Assembly: GCA_015660155.1 (NCBI GenBank)
Contig: DQLO01000023.1
Coordinates: forward strand, 1 to 11,790
Source of the DNA: Verrucomicrobiota bacterium
Lineage (GTDB): Bacteria > Verrucomicrobiota > Verrucomicrobiia > Limisphaerales > UBA1100
Direction: 5' to 3'
Length of the DNA stretch: 11,790 nucleotides
Shown in pieces: positions 1-6,062 of this stretch (positions are counted from its first letter, which is position 1; each line of letters begins with the position of its first letter). The translations under genes were made by a program, and so were the position numbers. The notes under the pieces were generated by a model. It saw only the letters and a program-made list of their open reading frames with translations, had not been told where the DNA came from and ran no database searches.

Positions 1-34
1 AGCGGTGGTGGCAATACTTTTTTACAGTAAATTT

Positions 35-1042
35 TTATGACGCAGGATCCTGTACCGGCAGCTCGTTGGCCGCCGTGCGGGCTTCCTCCGCCAGCGGGGT
101 GCTCAGATAGCGTTCGCCGGTGGAAGGCGCGATGGTCACAATCGTCTTGCCGGCATTCTCCGGTCGGCGGGCCAGCTCCAGCGCGGCCACCACGTTCGCG
201 CCGGTGGAAATGCCGCACAGGATGCCCTCGGTTTTGGCCAGCTCGCGGGCCATGGCAAAGGAGTCGTCGTTGCTGACCTTGATGCATTCGGCGATTTGCA
301 CGGTGCCATCATCTGCCTTGAGATGGAGGTTTCCGGGCACAAAACCCGCGCCGGTGCCCTGAATTTTATGCGGCCCGGGGGTGAGTTCCTCGCCGGCGAT
401 GGTTTGCGAAATTACCGGGGAATCCGAAGGCTCAACGGCAATGCCCTGAAATGATTCTTTGCGCGAATGAATCACCTCGTAACATCCGGTCAGCGTACCT
501 CCGGTTCCTACGCCGGCAACCACGAAGTCCACCGCGCCGTCTGTGTCTTCCCAAATTTCTTCTGCGGTGGTTTTGCGGTGGATGGCGGGATTGGCGGGGT
601 TTTCAAATTGTTGGGGAATCCATGCGTTGGGTGTCTCGGCGGCCAATTGTTCAGGCATGGCGATTGCGCCTTTCATGCCCTTGGCGGCGGGCGTGAGCAC
701 GAGATCCGCGCCCAGCATCGCCAGTAATGTGCGGCGCTCGAGCGACATGCTTTCGGGCATTGTGAGAATGAGTTTGTAACCCTTGGCGGCGGCCACAAAG
801 GCAAGGGCAATGCCGGTGTTGCCGCTGGTGGGTTCAATGATGATGGTGTCTTTTGTGAGGGTGCCGTCGGCTTCGGCGGCTTCGATCATGGACATGCCGA
901 TGCGATCCTTCACGCTGGAGAGCGGATTGAAGAATTCGCACTTGAGCAGCACGGTGGCGTCGATGCCTTCAGTGACTTTGTTGAGGCGGACGAGCGGAGT
1001 GCCGCCGACGGTTTGCACGATGTTGTCGTAGATTTTACCCAT
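35..1042 (-). CDS. cysK: Cysteine synthase A (O-acetylserine sulfhydrylase)
   Basis: This 335-residue protein is a cytoplasmic PLP enzyme that joins O-acetyl-L-serine and sulfide to make L-cysteine. Visible family features, in order: N-terminal [17 protein letters not shown]; the PLP Schiff-base lysine K45 in [11 protein letters not shown]; the substrate loop TSGNTG (72-77); the PLP-phosphate loop GVGTGGT (177-183); [12 protein letters not shown] (about 224-234); [12 protein letters not shown] (about 272-283); and the C-terminal GERYLST (309-315). Length is slightly above the usual 305-325, through a short polar C-terminal tail. I chose the ATG at 1042 because the family begins at MGKIYDN. 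The frame stays open to 1261, but that extension runs through the terminator at 1133-1173 and has no family similarity. No clear Shine-Dalgarno is seen. The 90-nt leader contains a small GAAGC/GCTTC inverted repeat near 1077-1089. CysM or cystathionine beta-synthase are less likely given the CysK-type motifs. Confidence 0.96.
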   Translation of the reverse strand: MGKIYDNIVQTVGGTPLVRLNKVTEGIDATVLLKCEFFNPLSSVKDRIGMSMIEAAEADGTLTKDTIIIEPTSGNTGIALAFVAAAKGYKLILTMPESMSLERRTLLAMLGADLVLTPAAKGMKGAIAMPEQLAAETPNAWIPQQFENPANPAIHRKTTAEEIWEDTDGAVDFVVAGVGTGGTLTGCYEVIHSRKESFQGIAVEPSDSPVISQTIAGEELTPGPHKIQGTGAGFVPGNLHLKADDGTVQIAECIKVSNDDSFAMARELAKTEGILCGISTGANVVAALELARRPENAGKTIVTIAPSTGERYLSTPLAEEARTAANELPVQDPAS

Positions 1043-1132
1043 GATTGAAAAAGTGGTGAGGGCTGATTGAGCACGGAAGCGGTGCTTCGGGCAAGTTAAT
1101 TTGTAGCAACGCCACAGCATAATTTTGCCGGT

Positions 1133-1173
1133 AAAAACAAAAAGTCCCTGCCGGACTTGCGTCCAGCAGGGAC
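1133..1173 (-). terminator. Rho-independent terminator ending the large RNA candidate
   Basis: Read on the minus strand, GTCCCTGC-T-GGAC-GCAA-GTCC-G-GCAGGGAC forms a 12-bp stem with one mismatch (arms 1144-1156 and 1161-1173) capped by a GCAA tetraloop. It is followed at once by TTTTTGTTTTT (1143-1133). The T-run exists only on the minus strand, so this fixes the direction of the transcript arriving from 1174 and above. It lies about 90 bp upstream of the cysK start and separates the two units. Confidence 0.93.
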
Positions 1174-2240
1174 GAATTGGGGGGTGGGCGCTCGCCACAC
1201 GCTCTTTCCCGATGCAACCATTGGGCACCCGCAATGCGGGTCGGTTGCTCCCCGACGCCATTCTCCGTGACTCGCGGAGTTGTCGGCCTCATAGCAGGGC
1301 CGTTCAAGGCCTCTCGGCACTTGAATTATTGGGTGAGGTTTATAAGCCCGCTTCAGCCAGTGGTTGCGGCCACTGACCTGCGGACCAGACTTGGACGTGG
1401 TTGTGAACTATTCACCTCCAAGCCATCTAGCATGGGTCTGCCACCGCTTTTGACGGTGCGTTGGCCCTTGCCACGGGTCTCGCCTCTTACCCCTCAGATT
1501 ACCATTTCGTTCACATGGCAGCGCTACAGTTTTTGTATCGCCACCGCGTTGGATGGTTTTCACGGCCGTTGTCTTGGGCTCGTGGCCATCCCGACAGGAA
1601 CCCCAGCTTTGTCCCTCCTTTCAGAGGATTTCGTCTGGCTGGCCGTTTCCGGCCAATTTTTGTTTCCCGCCGTGCTGATGTTGCAGTAGGTAATCAATGC
1701 CCTATGGGCAACTGCGTTCGGTGCTCGCTCGAAACGTGCTCGCACCTACTTGACTCAGTTATACGCTCCCCGAAGGTCGCGCAAAACCGGGCTGTGTCCA
1801 GCACTGCTGTGCTATTGCCTAACTCACCGAGGTGAGCCTGACGCATGGCAGCGCGTTCTCAGCCGGCTCGGAGCGGTTTCTGGACGGGCTTGCGCCCGTT
1901 GTTTCGCCCCTAACCTCTTGAGTGACTTTTTCGCATTCGATGGCGTGCGACCGCCACCGTCCACTCAAGTGAACTGTGCCTTTTCCGCGCTCGGTCTTTC
2001 GTGGCTCCAAACGGTTTTCCCACCACCGAAGTGATGTTCCCGCCGAATTTCATCGCGAATCCGTGACGTTTCAAAGGGGGCAGACGAATCAGCCTCGCCT
2101 GCCCTTTCGCCCAGTTCTCCTGGGTTTTATCCTGAGAGTTTCCTGCCGGTTTCCCGGCGCTTCACTCTGTTCTTTCAATGAACCATAGCTCCCTCGATTA
2201 CTCGCGGAACTAGGAACAAGATACCACGTTTCTGGAGATT
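1133..2240 (-). ncRNA. Large (about 1.0-1.1 kb) structured non-coding RNA candidate
   Basis: No credible protein gene lies here, but on the minus strand the region is packed with perfect hairpins. Arms (plus coordinates): 2145-2149/2154-2158 (GAAA loop), enclosed by 2135-2139/2164-2168; 2110-2114/2120-2124; 2078-2083/2099-2104; 2021-2026/2031-2036 (UUCG); 1917-1924/1962-1969 (8 bp, enclosing a smaller hairpin); 1884-1889/1894-1899 (GCAA); 1823-1827/1832-1836; 1800-1804/1809-1813; 1685-1691/1744-1750 (multibranch, enclosing 1698-1702/1706-1710); 1640-1645/1650-1655 (GAAA); 1614-1618/1623-1627 (GAAA); 1551-1556/1586-1591; 1390-1395/1417-1422 around 1403-1407/1411-1415; 1358-1363/1370-1375; 1214-1219/1243-1248 around 1228-1232/1236-1240. 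The GNRA and UUCG loops read as such only on the minus strand, agreeing with the terminator. The 3' end is well supported; the 5' end is a guess. The size recalls giant RNAs such as GOLLD or ROOL, but I recognise no family. Confidence 0.75.
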
Positions 2241-2246
2241 GGCCAC

Positions 2247-2275
2247 TAGATATTGTGAACAGGTTATGCCCAAAA
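2247..2275 (-). promoter_or_regulatory. Possible promoter of the large RNA (weak)
   Basis: On the minus strand a -10-like TATCTA (2252-2247) lies 17 nt downstream of TTTTGG (2275-2270), which is a poor -35 match; TTGGGC (2273-2268) is the alternative at 15 nt. Initiation would fall near 2240. One TTGTGAAC element (2253-2260) sits between the two boxes, where a regulator could act. The call rests mostly on position, so transcription may instead begin anywhere between here and the upstream terminator. Confidence 0.2.
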
Positions 2276-2413
2276 CTTGGTGGGTGATCGAGATTTACAC
2301 TGAGGAAATACCCTTGTTTTTACGGGCTGAAAGAAGCGCTTGTGAAAAGTTTCTCAAGCGACCCGAAAACGGGGGGTTGGGTTTGTGAACAAATCTGAAA
2401 TTGAGTTCACAAA
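2253..2413. repeat. Cluster of four TTGTGAA elements, including a 9-bp inverted repeat
   Basis: The heptamer TTGTGAA occurs at 2253-2259, 2340-2346 and 2383-2389, with its complement TTCACAA at 2406-2412. The last two belong to a perfect 9-bp inverted repeat, TTTGTGAAC (2382-2390) and GTTCACAAA (2405-2413), spaced 14 nt. The stretch 2241-2410 contains no gene. It also holds a hairpin CGCTTG/CAAGCG (2337-2342/2355-2360), which includes one heptamer, and CCCG-AAAA-CGGG (2362-2373). The elements could be operator sites for the downstream RNA or part of its 5' leader. They loosely resemble DnaA boxes (TTWTNCACA) but do not match that consensus. Confidence 0.5.
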
Positions 2414-2433
2414 AAAAGCCCGTTGATGGGCTT
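2411..2433 (-). terminator. Rho-independent terminator of the 31-residue protein gene
   Basis: On the minus strand AAGCCC-ATCAAC-GGGCTT (arms 2428-2433 and 2416-2421) is followed by a run of seven T overlapping the stem end (2417-2411). It lies 34 nt after the stop codon of the small basic protein gene, so it closes that transcript before the large RNA region. Confidence 0.88.
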
Positions 2434-2467
2434 GCGTGGGGTGGGGGCGCCGAGGTTGGCGGTGGGG

Positions 2468-2563
2468 TTACTTGCTGGCCTTGCCTTTGGCGTTGGCTTT
2501 TTTGCGTTTGAGATAGTCGGCGCGGCGCCGGCGTTTTTGCACTTTGTTAGTTTGTTGACTCAT
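2468..2563 (-). CDS. 31-residue Arg/Lys-rich small basic protein
   Basis: This very short protein begins MSQQTNKVQKRRRRADY. Roughly half of its 31 residues are Arg or Lys, including an RRRR run at 11-14 and KRKK at 19-22, and the tail is KANAKGKASK. The composition suggests RNA or ribosome binding, much like the basic tail of ribosomal protein bS21, but I see no homology that would prove this. The ATG at 2563 is chosen because the sequence upstream in the same frame, open to 2701, overlaps the divergent lipoprotein gene and has a different, non-basic composition. A proper terminator 34 nt after the stop supports a real gene. Small basic proteins of this kind seem familiar from Verrucomicrobiota genomes, but that is memory rather than something the sequence proves. 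Function is unknown. Confidence 0.72.
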   Translation of the reverse strand: MSQQTNKVQKRRRRADYLKRKKANAKGKASK

Positions 2564-2616
2564 GGTGAATGACTTTCTCTTTACTGGAATTGGTTTTCCG
2601 TGTTGCCTCGCGGAGT

Positions 2617-3147
2617 ATGAAACGGATGACGCGGGTGTGCAATTTAATTCTGGCGGCAGGGCTAGTTGGGCTTGGTTTTGCCGGTTGCAAATTGCCGACA
2701 CGCAACACTGGGAATGAGTATCAGATGGCCATTTTCGGCCAGGCCGCCACGGGTGGGGTGCAGCTTACGACTCAAATTCAGGTTCCTCGCGCTTCAAATT
2801 CAACGGTCTGGATTGATGATGAACCCTTGATCTGGGTGTCGGATGGTCTGCAGAGGGCCGAGTTGGTTGTGGATAAACAGGGAACCGAAATATTGAGGCT
2901 CTGGCTGACCACGGCGGGCTCCCGACAGTTCGAAGGTGTGACGAGCCGTTATCTGCAGCGCAATTTATTTTTTCTATACCCGCTGCCGGATCCCATGCAA
3001 AAGGGCAAATTCAAAACGTGCTGTGTGGGGACTTATCGGGTGGAAGGGATCGTGGCTGCCCGGGTGCTGGATATGATTCCGGATGCCTCCCATGCGGAAC
3101 TAGAATTCATTGTTGAGGAGCTGAATTTGAAAGCGGGGGCCCAATAA
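2617..3147 (+). CDS. Predicted lipoprotein of unknown function
   Basis: I do not recognise the family. The 176-residue product starts with a lipoprotein signal: basic MKRMTR, a hydrophobic stretch LILAAGLVGLGF and the lipobox FAGC with Cys24 as the likely lipidated residue. The mature part has no transmembrane segment and is rich in alternating hydrophobic and polar stretches, suggesting a small beta-rich domain. It contains a Cys pair, FKTCCVGTYR. An alternative start at 2626 (MTRVC) lies at a better distance from GGAG (2612-2615), which is only 1 nt from the 2617 ATG; the frame is open from 2569. The gene stops 3 nt before the M23 peptidase start, so the two are almost certainly co-transcribed and may act together at the cell envelope. 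It diverges from the small basic protein gene with little room for two promoters. Confidence 0.82.
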   Translation: MKRMTRVCNLILAAGLVGLGFAGCKLPTRNTGNEYQMAIFGQAATGGVQLTTQIQVPRASNSTVWIDDEPLIWVSDGLQRAELVVDKQGTEILRLWLTTAGSRQFEGVTSRYLQRNLFFLYPLPDPMQKGKFKTCCVGTYRVEGIVAARVLDMIPDASHAELEFIVEELNLKAGAQ

Positions 3148-3150
3148 CGC

Positions 3151-4224
3151 ATGTGGCCGCGCCTTGGGCTGATCATTCTAACGGGGGCAATAGGGTGCGG
3201 ACGATCCACTGAACCCAACCCGCCCGCGCTGCCCTCCCCTCCCCTGCCCGCCGCAAAACCTAAATTTTTGTTCCCGACGGAAAACCGAGCCTTACTCCGT
3301 TCGGGCGGAGAAACTGAATTTTTTGCCCCCACGGGACCGGGGCGGCCTTGGAGCAGTGGTGCTTTCGGATGCGTGCGCAACACGCGCACCCGTATTCATG
3401 AAGGCATTGACATCCGCGCCCTGCACCGCGATGCCGCCAACGAGCCCACTGATCTTGTGCAAGCGACCCGCTCCGGCGTGGTGGCACACATTAACTCCAA
3501 CGTGGCCGCTTCAAATTACGGCAAATATATTGTGCTGCGCCACTCGCTTGAGCATCTACAGGTTTACTCGCTGTATGCCCATTTAAGTGAAATAACAGAT
3601 GGTCTAAAAATTGGCCAGTCCGTGGCGAGCGGCGACACCCTTGGGATTCTTGGTCGCACCACGAATACGAAAGACGCCATTGCCAAGGGGCGCGCACATT
3701 TGCATTTTGAAATTGGGCTGCAAATCCATACCCAGTTTGAAAGTTGGTTTCGGCACTGGTATAAGGACGGCAAGAATCACCATGGCGCATGGAACGGGCT
3801 GAACCTGCTCGGACTTGATGCCGCCGAGATTTTGCGACAGAACGCAACCGGCGATTTCGATTTCATTTCCCATCTTTCCAATCAACCCGCGCTGTGTCGC
3901 GTACGCATTCATCAAGCGCGGCTCGAATGGGCGGAACGGTTTCCCGGGTTAGTCGCTCAAACCCTCCGCGGCGAAACACTCCCCGTGCAGGCATGGGAAG
4001 TGGATCTGAATTTCAATGCAATTCCAATTCGCCTCAAGCCGTTGTATGAGGAAGGGTTGAAGAAAAAAGCGGGCGGCGTTCGTTTTGAATTGCTGGAGGT
4101 AAATGACAATGTGCTCCGCGAGCATCCGTGTCGTTCGCTGGTATTTAAGAAAGGCGCGCGCTGGGTGCTCACCACCAAAGGCCTGCGCGCGCTGGATTTA
4201 TTGGCATGGCGCGGCGAAAAATAA
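3151..4224 (+). CDS. M23 (LytM-type) metallopeptidase, predicted lipoprotein
   Basis: This 357-residue protein carries a LytM/M23 peptidase domain, a family that cuts peptide cross-links in peptidoglycan or, when degenerate, activates amidases. All usual Zn-site motifs are present: HEGID (H83, D87), YAHL (H144) and HLHFE (H183, H185), so an active enzyme is expected. A short signal LIILTGAIGC suggests a lipoprotein with Cys16, followed by a Pro-rich linker (22-38). The catalytic domain spans about 70-190. The remaining 165 residues form a second, unrecognised domain containing a WFRHWYKDGKNHHGAWNG segment and a basic C-terminus. The start is fixed by the lipoprotein signal and by the 3-nt gap to the upstream lipoprotein gene. 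It faces the Sel1 gene tail to tail across 7 nt with no visible terminator. Envelope remodelling is a safe role; the exact substrate is unknown. Confidence 0.93.
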   Translation: MWPRLGLIILTGAIGCGRSTEPNPPALPSPPLPAAKPKFLFPTENRALLRSGGETEFFAPTGPGRPWSSGAFGCVRNTRTRIHEGIDIRALHRDAANEPTDLVQATRSGVVAHINSNVAASNYGKYIVLRHSLEHLQVYSLYAHLSEITDGLKIGQSVASGDTLGILGRTTNTKDAIAKGRAHLHFEIGLQIHTQFESWFRHWYKDGKNHHGAWNGLNLLGLDAAEILRQNATGDFDFISHLSNQPALCRVRIHQARLEWAERFPGLVAQTLRGETLPVQAWEVDLNFNAIPIRLKPLYEEGLKKKAGGVRFELLEVNDNVLREHPCRSLVFKKGARWVLTTKGLRALDLLAWRGEK

Positions 4225-4231
4225 TCCTCCC

Positions 4232-4783
4232 TCAATCTTCACTCTGACCAATCAATTCTCGTTTGGCCTTGAACGCCTTCGCCATTTTGTGCCCTTCCTG
4301 AACCACGGCAGCCGGAAGTTCCCCCTCCATACCGCGCTTTTGCCGCGCCGCCTTGGGATCCCCATTGGCAGTGGCCACGACCGCCCACATGAATGCCTTC
4401 GCGGGATTCTTGGGCACTCCATCTCCAAATTGGGCGTGCAAAATCATCCGCTGTTGAGCCTCGGCATGACCCTGCCGAGCGGCGCGTGAAAGGTATTCGC
4501 CGGCTTTTTTGCTATCCCGCCCCACTTGGCCCTCGCCAATATCGTACATAAACCTCACCAAAAATTGCGCTTCCATGTGACTATTCCCCGCGGCCATTTC
4601 AAGATATTCCAACCCCAACGCATGTTCGCGTTTGGTGTTACGGAAGTAGTACGAATTGCCCACCTTGAATTGCGCCGTCACATCACCCGCATCGGCCAAT
4701 TCCCGCAGGCGGCCGAATTCGGTTTGGGGCTTCTTGTTGCAAGCCATGCAAACCAACAACAATAAATAGCAAAGCACTCGCAT
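4232..4783 (-). CDS. Sel1-repeat (TPR-like) predicted lipoprotein
   Basis: The 183-residue protein opens with MRVLCYLLLLVCMAC, a short signal whose likely lipidated residue is Cys15, although CMAC is an imperfect lipobox. It is followed by about three Sel1-like repeats: roughly 35-70 (AQFKVGNSYY, ALGLEYLEMAAG), 71-106 (AQFLVRFMYDIGEG, KKAGEYLSRAARQG) and 107-143 (AQQRMILHAQFGDGVPKNP, AKAFMWAVVATANG). The C-terminus is a charged helix (KMAKAFKAKRELIG). Sel1 repeats are alpha-helical protein-protein interaction scaffolds, so an adaptor role in the envelope is likely and no enzyme activity is expected. The start at 4783 gives the signal peptide directly; the frame extends to 5020 but would then overlap the divergent aminotransferase gene. 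It converges on the M23 gene. Confidence 0.88.
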   Translation of the reverse strand: MRVLCYLLLLVCMACNKKPQTEFGRLRELADAGDVTAQFKVGNSYYFRNTKREHALGLEYLEMAAGNSHMEAQFLVRFMYDIGEGQVGRDSKKAGEYLSRAARQGHAEAQQRMILHAQFGDGVPKNPAKAFMWAVVATANGDPKAARQKRGMEGELPAAVVQEGHKMAKAFKAKRELIGQSED

Positions 4784-4868
4784 GCCGCATGCTCCCCTGC
4801 CGCCTTGGTTTTGGAAAGCCCGAAAACCACTTGCGCCACTTTGCCGTGTGCGCCATGTTCCCCGCGCA

Positions 4869-6062
4869 ATGGAATACCGTGTTTCAAAACGTGCTGCGTC
4901 CCTGTCGCCCTCGCTCACCTTGGCCATCACCGCCAAGGCCAAGGAGCTGCGCGCGGCGGGTGAGGATGTGATTGGGCTGGGCGCGGGCGAGCCAGATTTC
5001 GACACGCCCGAACACATCAAAGCCGCCGCCGTTCAGGCTTTGGCCGATGGCTTTACCAAATACACCCCCGCCGCTGGCACACCTGAATTGCGCGCGGCGG
5101 TGGCTCGCAAGTTTGAGCGCGAGAATAATCTCCAATACGACCCGCAGCAAATCATCGTTTCCTGCGGCGGCAAACATTCCTGTTACAACGTCATCCTCGC
5201 CACTTGCGAGGAAGGCGATGAGGTCATCATTCCCTCGCCGTATTGGCTGAGCTATCCCGAGATGGTCACCCTCGCCGGCGCCACGCCGGTGATTGTTGAG
5301 ACCACCGATGCCACGGAATTCAAACTCACACCCGACCAGCTCCGCGCCGCCATCACCGACCGCACGCGGTTGTTCATTTTCAATTCCCCCAGCAATCCGA
5401 CCGGCAGCGTGTACACGCCCGACGAAGTGCGCGCGCTCGGCGATGTGTGCGTGGAAAAAAGCGTGCTCATTATGAGCGATGAGATTTATGAAAAACTGTT
5501 GTACGGCGATGCTGTTTTCCAAAGCGTCGCCGCATGCTCACCCGAGCACCAAGCCCACACCATCATCGTCCACGGCCTCGCCAAGGCGTATTCGATGACC
5601 GGTTGGCGCATTGGTTTCACCGCCGCGCCGCAGCCCATCGCCAAAGCCATCATCGCGATCCAAAGCCACAGCACCAGCAACCCCACTTCCTTCGCACAAT
5701 CCGGCGCGGTGCAGGCGCTCGACGGCCCGCAGGATCACATCGCCGAATGGATGACCGAATTTACCGAACGCCGCGCCTTCGCCCACAAACAACTCAACGC
5801 CATGCCCGGCATCACCTGCGTCAATGCCCAGGGCGCATTTTATTTGTTCCCGAACATTTCCAGCACCGGAATGAAATCAGCCGAATTTTGCGAACGCCTT
5901 TTGTCTGAAGCCAAAGTCGCCGCCGTCCCCGGCGTGGCCTTCGGCTCGGACGATTACCTCCGCATCAGCTACGCGACGAGTATGGAGAATCTGGAAAAAG
6001 CACTGGAGCGGTTGGGGGGATTTGTTCGGAAAGTCGAAAGCGAAAAATTACCCTCCGTTTGA
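4869..6062 (+). CDS. Class I aminotransferase, aspartate aminotransferase type
   Basis: This 397-residue cytoplasmic PLP enzyme moves the amino group between L-aspartate (or related acids) and 2-oxoglutarate. Motifs in order: GLGAGEPDFDTPEHI (36-50); YTPAAGTPELR (65-75); the GGK triplet (100-102), which in the Thermus/Bacillus branch contains an active-site lysine; NSPSNPTG (172-179, N176); SDEIY (203-207, D204 for the PLP ring nitrogen); AKAYSMTGWRIGF with Schiff-base K239 and phosphate-binding R247; and RISYA with R365 for the substrate carboxylate. Length and motif spacing fit subgroup I-gamma (AspC/AspB of Thermus and Bacillus), some of which also transaminate prephenate. The ATG at 4869 matches where homologues begin; the frame is open from 4782 but the extension is Pro/Arg-rich and unlike the family. 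Its 3' end overlaps the tsaD 3' end by 15 bp, tail to tail. Confidence 0.93.
   Translation: MEYRVSKRAASLSPSLTLAITAKAKELRAAGEDVIGLGAGEPDFDTPEHIKAAAVQALADGFTKYTPAAGTPELRAAVARKFERENNLQYDPQQIIVSCGGKHSCYNVILATCEEGDEVIIPSPYWLSYPEMVTLAGATPVIVETTDATEFKLTPDQLRAAITDRTRLFIFNSPSNPTGSVYTPDEVRALGDVCVEKSVLIMSDEIYEKLLYGDAVFQSVAACSPEHQAHTIIVHGLAKAYSMTGWRIGFTAAPQPIAKAIIAIQSHSTSNPTSFAQSGAVQALDGPQDHIAEWMTEFTERRAFAHKQLNAMPGITCVNAQGAFYLFPNISSTGMKSAEFCERLLSEAKVAAVPGVAFGSDDYLRISYATSMENLEKALERLGGFVRKVESEKLPSV

Noticed and set aside
21..31. Palindrome TTTACAGTAAA just beyond the cysK stop as a terminator
   Set aside because: With only one central unpaired base and no GC-rich stem it cannot form a stable terminator hairpin; it may be chance.
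1043..1261. N-terminal extension of cysK to 1261
   Set aside because: It crosses the T-run and stem of the 1133-1173 terminator and is not found in the family, whose proteins start at the MGKIYDN position.
1342..1536. Short RNase P RNA-like strings on the minus strand (GGGTAAGAG near 1484-1492, CTAGATG near 1424-1430, GGCTTAT at 1342-1348)
   Set aside because: The diagnostic 5' element around GAGGAAAGTCCGG and its pairing partner for helix P4 are not found at the expected distance, and the structured region is about three times too long. A covariance search should still be run.
1177..1689. 170-codon plus-strand open frame, and other open frames of 60-125 codons in 1125-2188
   Set aside because: Translations have no recognisable domain, unusual composition and no ribosome site, and they run through the terminator and hairpins. 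They are by-products of a GC-rich structured RNA region.
1133..2240. Group II (or group I) intron as the explanation of the structured region
   Set aside because: I find no domain V-like hairpin near the 3' end, no plausible intron boundaries, no reverse transcriptase or homing endonuclease, and the region ends in an intrinsic terminator instead.
2253..2413. DnaA-box cluster or replication origin
   Set aside because: The repeated GTTCACAA differs from TTWTNCACA in key positions, no AT-rich unwinding element is apparent, and no dnaA, dnaN or gidA gene is nearby.
4884..5522. 212-codon open frame antisense to the aminotransferase gene
   Set aside because: It is a shadow frame of a GC-rich gene; the plus-strand product has every catalytic motif of its family.
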